Shown: positions 34,521 to 44,628, counted from the stretch's first letter. The stretch: 64,000 bases of DNA from Rhodospirillaceae bacterium (GCA_018702955.1 JABJEK010000101.1:1-64000), one strand, 5' to 3'. Numbers and translations: made by a program. The notes: generated by a model from the letters alone, not told the origin.

Positions 34521-34603
34521 GGGTCTCTCCGGTGGCGGGGAAGCAGTTTGCGGGACGATGATAAGCCCGCACCGACCTCCCGTCATGCCTGCATTTTCAA
34601 AGA

Positions 34604-34730
34604 TCGTCATGCCCGGACTTGATCCGGGCATTCACGCCTATCCGTCACGCAGGACCGGCAACCGGGTGGGTTTGAAACCCACCCCTACGGGGATTTCCAG
34701 GGTTGTAGGGGCGGGTTTCAAACCCGCCCG
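34604..34730. repeat. Dispersed paired-hairpin repeat, copy D (longest form)
   Basis: A REP-like palindrome GCCCGGACTTGATCCGGGC (34611-34629), then a linker shared with copy B, then the core with left arm GGGTGGGTTTGAAACCCACC (from 34664) and right arm GTAGGGGCGGGTTTCAAACC (from 34705). The last base of the right arm abuts the TGA of the leftward hydrolase gene. Copies B and D show that the unit includes the REP-like palindrome. Confidence 0.9.
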
Positions 34731-35531
34731 TCAGGCAACCGCCGCCTCGATATGGGCAAACAGCGCCGCATCGAATGCCGCCGGGTTCTCCATATTCGAG
34801 ATGTGCGAGGCCGGGTCCAGGATCACGCATTGGGAACCCGCCACGGCGGCATGCATCTGCCGGGACGCCGCAGGCGGCGTGCTGCCGTCGGACGCGCCCG
34901 TCATGAACAGGCTCGGCACCGTGATCTCGCCCAGCCGGGGCAGATAGTTGAGGCCCTGCAGCGCACCGGCACAGCCCATGTAGCCCTCGACCGAGGTCTC
35001 GCGGATCATCTTTCGCACATGATCGAGCACCGGCGCGTTCGCCGCCTCGGCCTGGAAGTCCTCGGTGAACCAGCGCGCCACGGTGGGCTCCACTAGCGCC
35101 GCCATGCCCTTGTCGCGGGCCAGCGCGATGCGGTCGACCCAGGGTGCGGCCCATTCCGGGTCCGCGAACGGCCGCGCGTCACATGCCGCCAGGCTAATCA
35201 GCCGGTCGCCATGCTCGATCGCCATGCCGAGCCCGGCCATCCCGCCGAGCGACAGTCCCACATAATGGGCGCGGTCGACGCCGACGGCGTCCATCAGCGC
35301 GATGATGTCGGAGACCAGCAATTCGAAACTGTAGGGCCCTTCCGGGGCGGAGGATTGGCCGTGGCCACGCGTGTCGTAGCGCAGGATGCGGTAGCGATCA
35401 GCCAGCTGGGCCACCTCGCCGTCCCACATGGTGACGTCGGTCGTCAGCGAGTTCGAAAACACGATCCACGGCGCGCCTTCGGGCCCGTCGAGTTCGTAGC
35501 GGAAGTTGATGCCGTTGAGGGTGATGTTCAT
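34731..35531 (-). CDS. Alpha/beta hydrolase, 3-oxoadipate enol-lactonase-like
   Basis: A 266-residue alpha/beta hydrolase resembling PcaD. The nucleophile elbow is GLSLGG (HYVGLSLGGMAGLGMAI), the acid is probably D in GASDGSTPPAA, and the histidine is in DPASHISNMENP. The oxyanion region FSNSLTTDVTMWDGEVAQLADRYRILRYDTRGHGQS is typical of the PcaD branch. The gene starts 3 bases after the aspS stop, with GGAGAAG inside the aspS end, so it is translationally linked to aspS. No other beta-ketoadipate gene is present, so the lactonase activity is unproven. Confidence 0.85.
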   Translation of the reverse strand: MNITLNGINFRYELDGPEGAPWIVFSNSLTTDVTMWDGEVAQLADRYRILRYDTRGHGQSSAPEGPYSFELLVSDIIALMDAVGVDRAHYVGLSLGGMAGLGMAIEHGDRLISLAACDARPFADPEWAAPWVDRIALARDKGMAALVEPTVARWFTEDFQAEAANAPVLDHVRKMIRETSVEGYMGCAGALQGLNYLPRLGEITVPSLFMTGASDGSTPPAASRQMHAAVAGSQCVILDPASHISNMENPAAFDAALFAHIEAAVA

Positions 35532-35534
35532 TTG

Positions 35535-37340
35535 TTACTTCTCCGCCTTCTCGCCTTTCGGCAGCACCTTCTTCAGGTGCAGTTCGCGCAGCCTTGTGTC
35601 GTCCACCTCGGCCGGGGCGCCCATCATCAGGTCTTCGGCGCGCTGGTTCATCGGGAAGGCGATGACCTCGCGGATGTTGGGCTCGTCGGCGATCAGCATG
35701 ACGATGCGGTCGATGCCGGGTGCCGACCCGCCATGAGGCGGCGCGCCGTAGCGGAAGGCGTTGAACATGCCGGCGAACTCGCGCTCGACCGTCTCGCGGT
35801 CATAGCCCGCGATCTCGAAGGCCTTGAGCATGATGTCGGGCCGGTGATTCCGGATCGCGCCGGATGACAGCTCCACGCCGTTGCAGATGATGTCGTACTG
35901 GTAGGCGAGGATATCGAGCGGGTCTTCGGCATCGAGTGCGGCCATCTCGCCCTGGGGCATCGAGAACGGGTTGTGCGAAAACTCGATCGCACCCGTGTCC
36001 TTGTCCTTCTCGTACATCGGGTAATCGACGATCCAGCAGAAGTCGTAGCGGCCGGTCGGGATCAGATCGAGATCCTCGCCAATCTTGGTGCGCGCCTTGC
36101 CGGCCAGATCGGCCGCCTCGCCCGGGTCACCGGCGGAGAAGAACACGGCGTCGCCGTCTTTCAGGCCCGCGAGTTCCTTGAGTTTCTCGAGCCGCTCACC
36201 GGCGACGAACTTGGCGATCGGGCCCTTGCCCTCGCCGTTCTCCAGAATGATGTAACCCAGCCCGGGCGCGCCCTCTTCGCGGGCCCAGTCGTTGAGCTTG
36301 TCGAACCAGCTGCGCGGCTGCGACCCGCCGCCCGGTGCGGGAATGGCGCGCACGGTACCGCCCTTGGCCACCAGACCGGCGAAAATCTTGAAATCCGAGC
36401 CGGCAAACACATCGGCCACGTCGGCGATCTCGATCGGGTTGCGCAGGTCGGGCTTGTCGTTGCCGTATTTCAGCATCGATTCCGCAAACGGAATGCGCGG
36501 GAACGGCGTCGGGGTCACGGTCCAGGGCTCATCCCGGTTGAACCCGGCGAATTCCTCGAACACGCCCGCGATCACCGGCTCGATGGCGTCGAACACGTCG
36601 TCCTGGGTGGCGTAGGCCATCTCGAAATCGAGCTGGTAGAACTCGCCCGGCGAGCGGTCGGCGCGGGCATCTTCATCGCGAAAACACGGCGCGATCTGGA
36701 AATACTTGTCGAAGCCCGCGACCATCAGCAGCTGCTTGAACTGCTGCGGCGCCTGGGGCAACGCATAGAATTTGCCCGGATGCAGGCGCGACGGCACCAG
36801 ATAATCGCGCGCACCCTCGGGCGACGACGCGGTCAGGATTGGTGTCTGGAATTCCTTGAAGTGGGCATCGATCATCCGCCGGCGGATCGACGCGATAACG
36901 TCGTTGCGCAGCAGGATGTTGCGCGCGACCTTCTCGCGCCGCAGATCGAGATAGCGGTATCGCAGGCGAATTTCCTCGCCCGTATCCTCGTCCGAATTCA
37001 CCTGCAGGGGCAGCTGGTCGGCGGCGTTCTCGACATGCACCTCGGCCATGCCGACCTCGACCGACCCGGTCGGGAGGATCGCGTTGATCGTGTCTTCGGA
37101 GCGGGAGACGACAGGTCCGGTGACCGTGATCACCGATTCCAGCCGCGCGTCCTCGACGGCCGCGAAAATCGGGCTCGACGTGTCGATCACGCACTGGGTG
37201 ATGCCATACTGGTCGCGCAGATCGACGAACAGAAGATTGCCATGGTCGCGCTTGCGGTGGATCCAGCCCGACAGGCGCACGGTATCGCCCGCATTCTCGT
37301 CGCGCAGTTCACCACAGGTATGAGTTCGATAGGGATGCAT
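35535..37340 (-). CDS. aspS: Aspartyl-tRNA synthetase
   Basis: A 601-residue class II aminoacyl-tRNA synthetase with the bacterial layout: N-terminal OB-fold anticodon-binding domain ([31 protein letters not shown]), a catalytic core with motif 2 ([30 protein letters not shown]), a GAD insertion domain, and motif 3 ([29 protein letters not shown]). Alphaproteobacteria with GatCAB often use a non-discriminating AspRS that also charges tRNA(Asn). The presence of gatCA makes that possible here, but I cannot tell from sequence alone. It heads the leftward series aspS-hydrolase-VOC2-VOC1. Confidence 0.97.
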   Translation of the reverse strand: MHPYRTHTCGELRDENAGDTVRLSGWIHRKRDHGNLLFVDLRDQYGITQCVIDTSSPIFAAVEDARLESVITVTGPVVSRSEDTINAILPTGSVEVGMAEVHVENAADQLPLQVNSDEDTGEEIRLRYRYLDLRREKVARNILLRNDVIASIRRRMIDAHFKEFQTPILTASSPEGARDYLVPSRLHPGKFYALPQAPQQFKQLLMVAGFDKYFQIAPCFRDEDARADRSPGEFYQLDFEMAYATQDDVFDAIEPVIAGVFEEFAGFNRDEPWTVTPTPFPRIPFAESMLKYGNDKPDLRNPIEIADVADVFAGSDFKIFAGLVAKGGTVRAIPAPGGGSQPRSWFDKLNDWAREEGAPGLGYIILENGEGKGPIAKFVAGERLEKLKELAGLKDGDAVFFSAGDPGEAADLAGKARTKIGEDLDLIPTGRYDFCWIVDYPMYEKDKDTGAIEFSHNPFSMPQGEMAALDAEDPLDILAYQYDIICNGVELSSGAIRNHRPDIMLKAFEIAGYDRETVEREFAGMFNAFRYGAPPHGGSAPGIDRIVMLIADEPNIREVIAFPMNQRAEDLMMGAPAEVDDTRLRELHLKKVLPKGEKAEK

Positions 37341-37459
37341 GTTTCGTCCCGGAAAAGCTGGAAATCGGCCCGTTTTTGCTCACGGGCGGGCTATCGGGCC
37401 AATGGCCACGGATCGACCGCGCCTGTCAAGGCCGCACCGGTTGGTCGGCGAGGCTTCGA

Positions 37460-37555
37460 GCGGGTTTCAAACCCGCCCCTACGGTCGATGACGGATCAGT
37501 CGAATACCCGGGTACAGCATATGCCTGATGTAGGGGCGGGTTTTCAACCCGCCCG
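37460..37555. repeat. Dispersed paired-hairpin repeat, copy E
   Basis: A left arm GCGGGTTTCAAACCCGC followed by CCCTAC (37460-37482) and a right arm GTAGGGGCGGGTTTTCAACC (from 37530) face each other across an unusually long spacer of 47 bases. It lies in the 261-base divergent region between aspS and rnd. Nothing else is evident in that region apart from the two genes' leaders. Confidence 0.85.
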
Positions 37556-37601
37556 CTTCGCGCCTTCCCCACCCGCAAGAATCCCTGTAGAACCGCCCTC
37601 C

Positions 37602-38786
37602 ATGAACGTTATATCCGACACCGAAGCGCTCACCGCCTTCTGCGATGCGCTGTCCACCGCCGAATACATCACCGTCGACACCGAGTTCATGCGCGAGAGC
37701 ACGTTCTGGCCGATCCTGTGCCTGGTGCAGGTCGCGGGGCCCGAGGACGAGGCCATCATCGACCCGCTGGCCGACGGGATCGACCTGACGCCGCTGTATG
37801 ACCTGATCGCCGACGAGAGCGTGCTCAAGGTGATGCACGCGGCCAAGCAGGACATCGAGATTTTCCATCACGAGGGCGGCGTCACACCCGTGCCCCTGTT
37901 CGACACCCAGATCGCGGCCATGGTCGCGGGCTTCGGAGACCAGGTCGGCTACGAGACCTTAATCGCCAAGCTGACGAAATTCCGCCCGGACAAGGGCAGC
38001 CGCTTCACCGACTGGTCCCACCGGCCGCTGACCGACGCCCAGATGGACTACGCGCTGGCGGATGTGACCCATCTGCGGCCCGCCTATGAAAAGCTGCGCC
38101 GCCGGATCGAAGAGAATGGCCGCCTCACCTGGGTCGAGGAAGAGATGGTCAAGCTCGCGGATCCTGCACTTTATGAGGTTGTCCCGACTGAAGGCTGGCG
38201 GCGCCTCAAGCCCAAGCGTAACCAGCCGAAGTATCTGGCCATGCTGCAGGCCGTCGCCGCGTGGCGCGACCGCGAGGCCATGGCGCGCGACTTGCCGCGT
38301 AATCGGCTGATGCGCGACGACGTGCTGGCCCAGATCGCAGCCCGCCCGCCCGAAGACGAACATTCCCTGCAGCGGGTGCGCGGCATACCTAAAAATTTCG
38401 CCAGCGGCCGGCTCGGCCAGGGGTTGATGGCGGCGATCGCCGAAGGTCAGGCCAAACCCGCCGACCAGGCGCCGACGATCCCCGAACCGGTGGACCTGCC
38501 GCCGGGCGCGGGGGCGTTGATGGACCTGCTCAAGGTGTTGCTCAAATTCAAATGCGACACCAACCAGGTCGCGCAGAAACTCATCGCGACCGTGCCGGAT
38601 CTCGAAGCGATCGCGGCCGACGACAACGCCGACGTGGCCGCTCTCAAGGGCTGGCGCCGGGATATCTTCGGCGACGAAGCGTTGCGTCTCAAGGCCGGTG
38701 AAATCGCGCTGGCCGCAGGGCATGGCAAGGTGCGGATCGTCGAAGTCGGGCCGGCAAACGAAGACAGCGAAGAAGCGGCGGAATAG
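37602..38786 (+). CDS. rnd: Ribonuclease D
   Basis: A 394-residue 3'-5' exoribonuclease that trims tRNA and small RNA precursors. The start is MNVISDTEALTAFCDALSTAEYITVDTEFMREST; the 937-codon track ORF is an antisense reading of aspS fused upstream. DEDDy motifs are VDTEFM (Exo I), HAAKQDIEIFHHEGG (Exo II) and MDYALADVTHLRPAYEKL (Exo III, with Tyr and Asp). An HRDC domain follows (AMLQAVAAWRDREAMARDLPRNRLMRDDVLAQIAARPP). It converges with ppx, with 22 bases between stops. Confidence 0.94.
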   Translation: MNVISDTEALTAFCDALSTAEYITVDTEFMRESTFWPILCLVQVAGPEDEAIIDPLADGIDLTPLYDLIADESVLKVMHAAKQDIEIFHHEGGVTPVPLFDTQIAAMVAGFGDQVGYETLIAKLTKFRPDKGSRFTDWSHRPLTDAQMDYALADVTHLRPAYEKLRRRIEENGRLTWVEEEMVKLADPALYEVVPTEGWRRLKPKRNQPKYLAMLQAVAAWRDREAMARDLPRNRLMRDDVLAQIAARPPEDEHSLQRVRGIPKNFASGRLGQGLMAAIAEGQAKPADQAPTIPEPVDLPPGAGALMDLLKVLLKFKCDTNQVAQKLIATVPDLEAIAADDNADVAALKGWRRDIFGDEALRLKAGEIALAAGHGKVRIVEVGPANEDSEEAAE

Positions 38787-38808
38787 TCCGAACCGTCGGA
38801 GCGCCGTT

Positions 38809-40317
38809 CTAGCCGACCACCTCGCGCAAGCCCTCACCCTCGATCACGCCGGACACCCCGAACTGCTTTGCCAGGGCGCCGAACCGGCTGCGCACCAGAT
38901 CGCCGAACAGATCGGCCTGCCCCGGCCCGAGCGTCAGGACGAGCTGTTTGGCATCGAGCTTCAGCCCCGCCCCCTTGAGCAGCGCGGTGTTGCCGCCGGT
39001 AAAGGTCTCGGCCAGGCGCAGGGCCGCGCCCAGGCGGCTTGACCATTCGGTTTCCTCGGGCCCGAGCAATGCGTTGGCGACCCGCAACGTCGCGCCGCGC
39101 TTGGCGCCGCTGTAGCGCCGGAACACCGCCAGCGCGATCATGGTTTTGTCCAAGTGGCTGAGCGCGACCAGCGGCAGGCGCAGGATACGGAAATAGACCT
39201 GTTCGGCCCGGTAATCCGGGTGCTCATGCCAGCCGATATCGGCCAGCAGACAGGCCGCCCGGCGCAGGCGGCGCAGATTTTCGTCCTCACCCTCGAACAG
39301 CGGCGAAACCCAGTCGAATAGCGCGGTGCCCGTGCCCAGTGCGCGGCTCTCGCGCGCGGCGAGATGCTCACACGCGACAATCAGCGGGTCTTGCGCGCGG
39401 GTGTCCGCATCGAGCGCATCGAATTGGGAGCCTTCGCGAATACCGTTGGCGGAAAACACCACGCTGTCGGCCTTGGATGCCTGGATCAGGCGCTCCAGCA
39501 CCAATGCGGCGGTCGACAGGGTGGCGACGCGCGCGCGCGGCACCACGCTGATCCGCGACAGGCTCTCGGTGCCCAGCCCCGCGACGATATCGCAGAAATC
39601 GGCGGTATCGCGCCCCGACATTTGATAATTGTGGATCACCCGCAGGGGATATTTGGTCTGCACCATGTGCAGCCGCGCCAGGGCGCGCCAGGCGCCGCCG
39701 ACCGCGTAGATCGCGCCCCCGTCCAGCGCGTCACCAATCCAGGAGAAACGCGACAGCACATCGTCGATGTGGTCCGCCAATTCGTCGCCGTCGATGCCGG
39801 TCGCGGCCAGGCGCAGGGGCCCCAGAGGCAGGCTGCCATGATCACCGACCTTGCCGCCTGCGATGCCCGCCAGCTCCAGGCTACCGCCACCCAGATCCGC
39901 CGCCATGCCGTGCGCGTTGGGTAGCCCGCTGATCACACCGCAGGCGGCGAGCCGAGCCTCCTGATTTCCATCCAGCTGCGCCACGGCGCGTCCGAAAATC
40001 TCTTCGACCCGCGCGAGAAAATCTGCGCCATCCGCGGCTTCGCGGGTTGCCGCGGTCGCCACCAGCATCGTGTCCTCGATATCCATCGTCCGCACGATCG
40101 CCGCGAAGCGCGGCAGGTTCGCCAGGGCCTGGGTCACGCCGTCCGCATGGAGCCGGCCTGTCGCAGCCAGTTCCCGGCCAATCCCGCACGTGACCCGCTC
40201 GTTGAACACCACCGGCGCGGCGCGCGAACGGTCGCGAAAGACCACCAGCCGGATCGAGTTCGACCCGATATCGACAACCGCCGCCGGTCCGCCAACAGAA
40301 GGCGAACGGCTAGGCAT
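38809..40317 (-). CDS. ppx: Exopolyphosphatase (Ppx/GppA family)
   Basis: A 502-residue ASKHA-fold phosphatase that releases phosphate from polyphosphate ends; GppA-type pppGpp hydrolysis is an alternative. The N-terminal phosphate-binding motif AAVVDIGSNSIRLVVF, VATAATREAADGADFLARVEEIFG and the second motif GMAADLGGGSLELAGIAGGK are all present. The C-terminal half (LFEGEDENLRRLRRAACLLADIGWHEHPDYRAEQVYFRIL) is the helical HD-like domain. It lies 33 bases downstream of ppk on the same strand, so synthesis and breakdown of polyphosphate are encoded together. Confidence 0.94.
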   Translation of the reverse strand: MPSRSPSVGGPAAVVDIGSNSIRLVVFRDRSRAAPVVFNERVTCGIGRELAATGRLHADGVTQALANLPRFAAIVRTMDIEDTMLVATAATREAADGADFLARVEEIFGRAVAQLDGNQEARLAACGVISGLPNAHGMAADLGGGSLELAGIAGGKVGDHGSLPLGPLRLAATGIDGDELADHIDDVLSRFSWIGDALDGGAIYAVGGAWRALARLHMVQTKYPLRVIHNYQMSGRDTADFCDIVAGLGTESLSRISVVPRARVATLSTAALVLERLIQASKADSVVFSANGIREGSQFDALDADTRAQDPLIVACEHLAARESRALGTGTALFDWVSPLFEGEDENLRRLRRAACLLADIGWHEHPDYRAEQVYFRILRLPLVALSHLDKTMIALAVFRRYSGAKRGATLRVANALLGPEETEWSSRLGAALRLAETFTGGNTALLKGAGLKLDAKQLVLTLGPGQADLFGDLVRSRFGALAKQFGVSGVIEGEGLREVVG

Positions 40318-40350
40318 CGTGCACGCGGGAAATTTCGGTGCGCAGAAAAT

Positions 40351-42522
40351 CTAGTCCGGATGGGCAAGCAGTTGCGGTGCGCTGCCGGGGGTTTTCAGTG
40401 CGCTGCCACGCCCGGACAGGCTGGGATTGGTCATGAAATATTTGTGCGCGTTGAATGGGTCCTGCTCGCCACTCGTATCGATCCGGGTATAGGTGCCATC
40501 GGGCTCCATATCCCAGCTTTGGGCGCGATCCAGCAGATTCGCAACCAAGATTTGGTCGAGAATTTGCTGATGCACGGTACCGCTTTCGATGGGTACCAGA
40601 AGCTCCACCCGACGGTCGAGATTTCGCGGCATCCAGTCCGCCGACGAAATGAAAAGCTTGGCCTGTGGCGACGGCAATTCCGCGCCCGAACCGAAGGCCA
40701 TGATCCGCGAATGCTCGAGGAACCGGCCGATGATGCTCTTGACCTCGATATTCTCGCTCAGGCCCGGAACACCGGGACGCAGGCAGCAAATACCGCGAAT
40801 GGCCAGGCGGATCAGGACACCGGCCTGGGACGCGCGATAGAGCGCATCGATAATGTCGCCGTCGACGAGGCTGTTGAATTTTGCCCATATCTCGGCGGGT
40901 CGGCCGGCCCGGGCATGCTCGATTTCTTCCTCGATGCAGGCCATCAGTGTTTCACGCAGGTTGACCGGCGCGACCGCGACCTTCTCCAGTCCCTCGGGCC
41001 GGGCATAGCCGGTCATGTAGTTAAACACCCGAGAGGCGTCCTGACACAGTTTCGGGTTCTGGGTCAGGTAGCTGATGTCGGTATAAATCCGCGCCGTAAT
41101 CGGATGATAATTCCCGGTCCCGAAATGCGCGTAGGTCCTCAGATCACCACCCTCGCGCCGGTGCACGAGGCTGATCTTGGCGTGGGTCTTGAGATCAATG
41201 AACCCGTAGACGATCTGCACACCGGCCCGTTCGAGTTCACGCGCCCAGCGGATATTCGCCTCTTCGTCGAAACGCGCCTTGAGCTCGACCAGCGCCGTCA
41301 CCGACTTGCCGGCCTCGGCCGCCTCGATCAGGGCGCTGACAATCGGCGAGTCCTCCGACGTGCGATACAGCGTCTGCTTGATCGCAACCACCTGTGGGTC
41401 GCGCGCGGCCTGGCGCAGGAACTGCACGACCACATCGAAGGATTCGAACGGGTGGTGGACAACGATATCCTTGGCCCGGATCGCCGCGAAACAATCGCCC
41501 GCAAAGTCCCTAATTCGCTCGGGAAACCGCGCGTTGAAAGGGTCGAAGAGAAGATCGCGACGTCCGTCGACGATGAGTTCCTTGGTCCGGTCGAGACCGG
41601 GCATCCCGTCGAGGACAAATACATCTTCCTCATCGACGCCAATTTCTTCCGTCACGAAGCGGCGCAGCTCTGCCGGCATCTCGGCATCGAAGGTCAACCT
41701 GATGACCGAGCCTCGGCGCCGACGCTTGAGCGCGGATTCAAACAATCGAACCAGATCTTCCGCTTCCTCGAGAACCTCGATGTCGCTGTCGCGGATGACC
41801 CGGAATGTCCCCATCCCGCGCAATTCGAATCCTGGAAATATTCGACCGAGAAACATCGTGACGCATTTTTCGAGCAGGATGAAACGCGGTCGATCACCCG
41901 GCAGACGAATGAAACGCTCGATCTGTCCAGGCAAAGGCAACAGGCCGATCATCAGCCGGTTGTCGCTTGGCCGATAAAGCTCCATCGCCCCGGCCAGCCC
42001 AAAGTTCGGGATGAACGGGAACGGATGGGCCGGATCAACCGCGAGCGGCGTGAGCACCGGGAATATCGTGGTCATGAACCGGTTTTCGAGCCAGTCCGCC
42101 TCTTCACGCGTCAGCTCGTCGGGCTCGACAACGGCGATATCACTGGCCCGCAACTCTTCAACGAGGGTCAGCCAGATTTTTTGCTGTGCTGCCATCAGCG
42201 CATCGGCACGCGCGTTGATCGCCACCAATTGTTCGTTCGGCGACAGGCCTTCCTGAGACAATGTTGAAATTCCGGCTTCGACCTGTCCTTTGAGGCCCGC
42301 GACCCGGACCATGTAAAATTCGTCCAGGTTCGACGCAGAGATCGACAAAAACCGCACCCGCTCAAGCAACGGATGGTTGCGGTTCTCGGCCTCTTCAAGC
42401 ACGCGTTCATTGAACGCCAGCCACGACAGCTCGCGGTTGATGAACCGTTCGGAAGAATCCAGCCCGATCCCGGGGACCGGGTCAGGGATCAATGCAGTGT
42501 CTTCAGCGACCACGGGGACCAT
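40351..42522 (-). CDS. ppk1: Polyphosphate kinase 1
   Basis: A 723-residue membrane-associated enzyme that reversibly polymerises ATP gamma-phosphate into polyphosphate. The N-terminal domain begins [52 protein letters not shown]. The catalytic PLD-like core contains [22 protein letters not shown], with the autophosphorylated histidine in KTHAK, then [25 protein letters not shown] second PLD-like motif region ([23 protein letters not shown]) is near the end. Family length is normal. It lies between hdaA and ppx on the same strand. Confidence 0.97.
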   Translation of the reverse strand: MVPVVAEDTALIPDPVPGIGLDSSERFINRELSWLAFNERVLEEAENRNHPLLERVRFLSISASNLDEFYMVRVAGLKGQVEAGISTLSQEGLSPNEQLVAINARADALMAAQQKIWLTLVEELRASDIAVVEPDELTREEADWLENRFMTTIFPVLTPLAVDPAHPFPFIPNFGLAGAMELYRPSDNRLMIGLLPLPGQIERFIRLPGDRPRFILLEKCVTMFLGRIFPGFELRGMGTFRVIRDSDIEVLEEAEDLVRLFESALKRRRRGSVIRLTFDAEMPAELRRFVTEEIGVDEEDVFVLDGMPGLDRTKELIVDGRRDLLFDPFNARFPERIRDFAGDCFAAIRAKDIVVHHPFESFDVVVQFLRQAARDPQVVAIKQTLYRTSEDSPIVSALIEAAEAGKSVTALVELKARFDEEANIRWARELERAGVQIVYGFIDLKTHAKISLVHRREGGDLRTYAHFGTGNYHPITARIYTDISYLTQNPKLCQDASRVFNYMTGYARPEGLEKVAVAPVNLRETLMACIEEEIEHARAGRPAEIWAKFNSLVDGDIIDALYRASQAGVLIRLAIRGICCLRPGVPGLSENIEVKSIIGRFLEHSRIMAFGSGAELPSPQAKLFISSADWMPRNLDRRVELLVPIESGTVHQQILDQILVANLLDRAQSWDMEPDGTYTRIDTSGEQDPFNAHKYFMTNPSLSGRGSALKTPGSAPQLLAHPD

Positions 42523-42623
42523 TTTTTGTTAGGAATTACAGACGCATGCGCGCCGCATAGCCGTCTAGGCTAGCGATATCGCATCATGTCTGCAATTTAT
42601 GACGGATCGATGGCAGATCGAGG

Positions 42624-43301
42624 TCAGGCAAAATCGCCGAGAATTTCCCGCGCGAGCGGCACCGTGACCGGCCGCCCGCGTTCAAGCGCGGCGGAATCAA
42701 TCGCGGCGACAATATCGGCCACGGCCGCGAAAGAGCGCTCCATGCGCGCCATCAGGTAAAGCACCACATCTTCGCCCACGCGCAGCTGGCGGTCGCGAAA
42801 CAACTTGACCATCAACGCCGCCAACAAGTCATCGTCAGGTGCCGAAATACCGGCCCCGGACAGAGCCTTCAGCCGCGACGCCAGGTCGGCCAGACCCACG
42901 TTCCAGCGCGCCGGTGCTTCGCGCCCCGCGAGCAACAACGCACCGTCCGTCTCCAGCACGTAATTATAGAGATGCAGCAGCGCCTCCTCACCGTCCCGAT
43001 CGCCGGCAAGCTGGTCCGCGTCATCGACGAAGAGGTATCTGTTGCGCGCGCGCAGCTCCGATCCGTCAGACCGACGCACGTCATCCGGTCCGATCAGGGC
43101 ACCGCCGCTCACCCCGCACCAGACATGCCCCAGATGGGTCTTGCCCGACGCGGCCGGCCCCCAAATCGCGAGCGCGCGCGCGGGCCATTCCGGCCAGCGG
43201 TCCATCCACTCAACCGCTTCGGCATTACTGCTGGAGACCAGGAAATCCAATCGCCCCCGGGCAGTTCGATGTCCCAAATCCAAGACGAGTTGCCGGCTCA
43301 C
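42624..43301 (-). CDS. hdaA: DnaA-related regulatory inactivation protein HdaA
   Basis: A 225-residue single AAA+ protein with no DNA-binding domain IV. It starts MSRQLVLDLGHRTARG, in which QLVLDL fits a sliding-clamp binding peptide. A P-loop (IWGPAASGKTHLGHVW) and Walker B (YLFVDDADQL) follow, and the sensor/lid region ends LGDFA. Homologues bind the clamp and promote ATP hydrolysis by DnaA, preventing re-initiation of replication. It starts 12 bases after the DUF2066 gene stop. The predicted operon is DUF2066-hdaA-ppk-ppx. Confidence 0.92.
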   Translation of the reverse strand: MSRQLVLDLGHRTARGRLDFLVSSSNAEAVEWMDRWPEWPARALAIWGPAASGKTHLGHVWCGVSGGALIGPDDVRRSDGSELRARNRYLFVDDADQLAGDRDGEEALLHLYNYVLETDGALLLAGREAPARWNVGLADLASRLKALSGAGISAPDDDLLAALMVKLFRDRQLRVGEDVVLYLMARMERSFAAVADIVAAIDSAALERGRPVTVPLAREILGDFA

Positions 43302-43313
43302 GGATCGATCGAC

Positions 43314-44495
43314 TCAGTTGACCGCAAGGCGAACGACATGGGTGACCAGCGCCCGGAGACCCGTCTGAAGATTCCCGGACGGGCGCCCGACATCCTGACC
43401 GAGGCCGGTACTTTCGAGGATCAGATCGAATCGCTCAAAGGCTCGGATCAGCCGCGCCTCATCACCACGGTGATTGATCACGATCTCCGCCGACGTAGCC
43501 GTCAGCGCGATGACCTGAATATTGGTGACGGCCGGCACCCGCGAAATACGCGCGCGAATATCGATCCAGTTCTTCAGGCTGGTAATGGGCACCGCGGCCC
43601 GCAGTTGCGCGATGTCACCCGAGGCAAGCGCACTCGCCGCCTTCCATTCATCCTCGATGATTTCACGAACCTCACCGACCGCACGCGCGAAGATATCCAG
43701 CTCGGTCTCGGCTTCCCGTCCGGCGACGGAAATACTGAACGTGCTCATCTCCGGCAAACCAACGGGCACGCTGACGATGTCGCTGCGCAAAATGCCCGGT
43801 TCGGTCTCGAAAATATTGGCGATCGTCACCACCACACCGCGCGCGCCATAGCGTTGGGCGAAGCGTGCCAGAATATCGGGGTCACCATCGATCGCCTGGT
43901 CGACCGTCAGTCCCGACAGATCCTCCAGATCCCCGATGGGTGCCAGCATGGGCACGAGACCGGTGCCCCCGGGGTGGTTTCGCCATGCCTCGCGCCACGG
44001 GTTGGGATCATCCCAGAGCAGGTAGCGCGCCGGGGTCGCCAGGACGGGCACAACCGTCAGCGGCCGGCTGCGCAGTTCCGCAAACGGCACCCCGGACTGG
44101 CGGAACAGATTTTTCACCGCCTCCGGTTTGAAGGTCACCGTCAAATTCGCGAGATAGCGCACGTCCGAGGTCTTCTCGCCATCGATCTGGATGGCATCGA
44201 CGAGGAATCGCAGCGTGTCGGCATCGACGTTCGCCGCCAGGCCGCGATGCACGCTGCGTGTCAGCCGCGCCTCAAGCTGCGCAAACGCCTGGCGCTGTCC
44301 CTTTGCGAGCGCGCGCGCACGGGCCGCCGCAGCGGTCTGGGCGCTCTCGTCCAGCGCCACATCGCGCACGACGAATATATCCTCGAGCGCGGATTGCTGC
44401 GCCGAAAGGGTCGACGATCCGACAACGGAAAAGACACCCGCGGCAAGCAACCACATGGCGAGAGCGAGACTGAATTTTTGCAGCGCGCGACACAT
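43314..44495 (-). CDS. DUF2066 domain exported protein
   Basis: A 393-residue protein with an N-terminal signal or anchor (LALAMWLLAAGVFSVVGSSTLSA). The mature start (VRDVALDESAQTAAAARARALAKGQRQAFAQLEARLT) and LANLTVTFKPEAVKNLFRQSGVPFAELRSRPLTVVPVLA... are the DUF2066 signature. The family has no known biochemical role. In alphaproteobacteria it commonly lies between purM and hdaA, sometimes with a PerM-type permease that is absent here. It diverges from purM across about 130 bases. Confidence 0.82.
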   Translation of the reverse strand: MCRALQKFSLALAMWLLAAGVFSVVGSSTLSAQQSALEDIFVVRDVALDESAQTAAAARARALAKGQRQAFAQLEARLTRSVHRGLAANVDADTLRFLVDAIQIDGEKTSDVRYLANLTVTFKPEAVKNLFRQSGVPFAELRSRPLTVVPVLATPARYLLWDDPNPWREAWRNHPGGTGLVPMLAPIGDLEDLSGLTVDQAIDGDPDILARFAQRYGARGVVVTIANIFETEPGILRSDIVSVPVGLPEMSTFSISVAGREAETELDIFARAVGEVREIIEDEWKAASALASGDIAQLRAAVPITSLKNWIDIRARISRVPAVTNIQVIALTATSAEIVINHRGDEARLIRAFERFDLILESTGLGQDVGRPSGNLQTGLRALVTHVVRLAVN

Positions 44496-44613
44496 TGCAA
44501 ATGACCTTGAAACACCTATTCTGACGAGCCGACACGGCGTGATTCGCGGTCTACAAGAACACTGCGCCGCGAATGTGGCAATGCCATAGCACGAATAATG
44601 CGCGAAGCGCGCG

Positions 44614-44628
44614 AGGAGACGGACACTG
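44614..44628 (+). promoter_or_regulatory. Ribosome-binding site pointing to a CTG start for purM
   Basis: AGGAG (44614-44618) is followed after 7 bases by CTG (44626-44628). This codon begins [20 protein letters not shown], the conserved PurM N-terminus. No ATG, GTG or TTG lies in that frame between the upstream in-frame stop (44596-44598) and GTG 44653, which is inside the conserved sequence. Confidence 0.55.

Noticed and set aside
30035-37555. CRISPR array suggested by several similar palindromic repeats
   Set aside because: The copies are spaced by hundreds to thousands of bases with genes between them; there is no regular spacer length and no cas gene.
35973-37601. 937-codon plus-strand ORF 35973-38786 extending upstream of rnd
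   Set aside because: The part before MNVISD is antisense to aspS and shows no domain; aspS is certain, and rnd has a clear start at 37602.
40147-42267. 706-codon plus-strand ORF opposite ppk1
   Set aside because: It has Arg/His-rich shadow composition typical of high-GC antisense frames, with no recognisable domain; the ppk1 motifs on the other strand are definite.
42972-44504. 510-codon plus-strand ORF opposite hdaA and the DUF2066 gene
   Set aside because: It crosses two well-supported minus-strand genes and has no signal, TM or domain.
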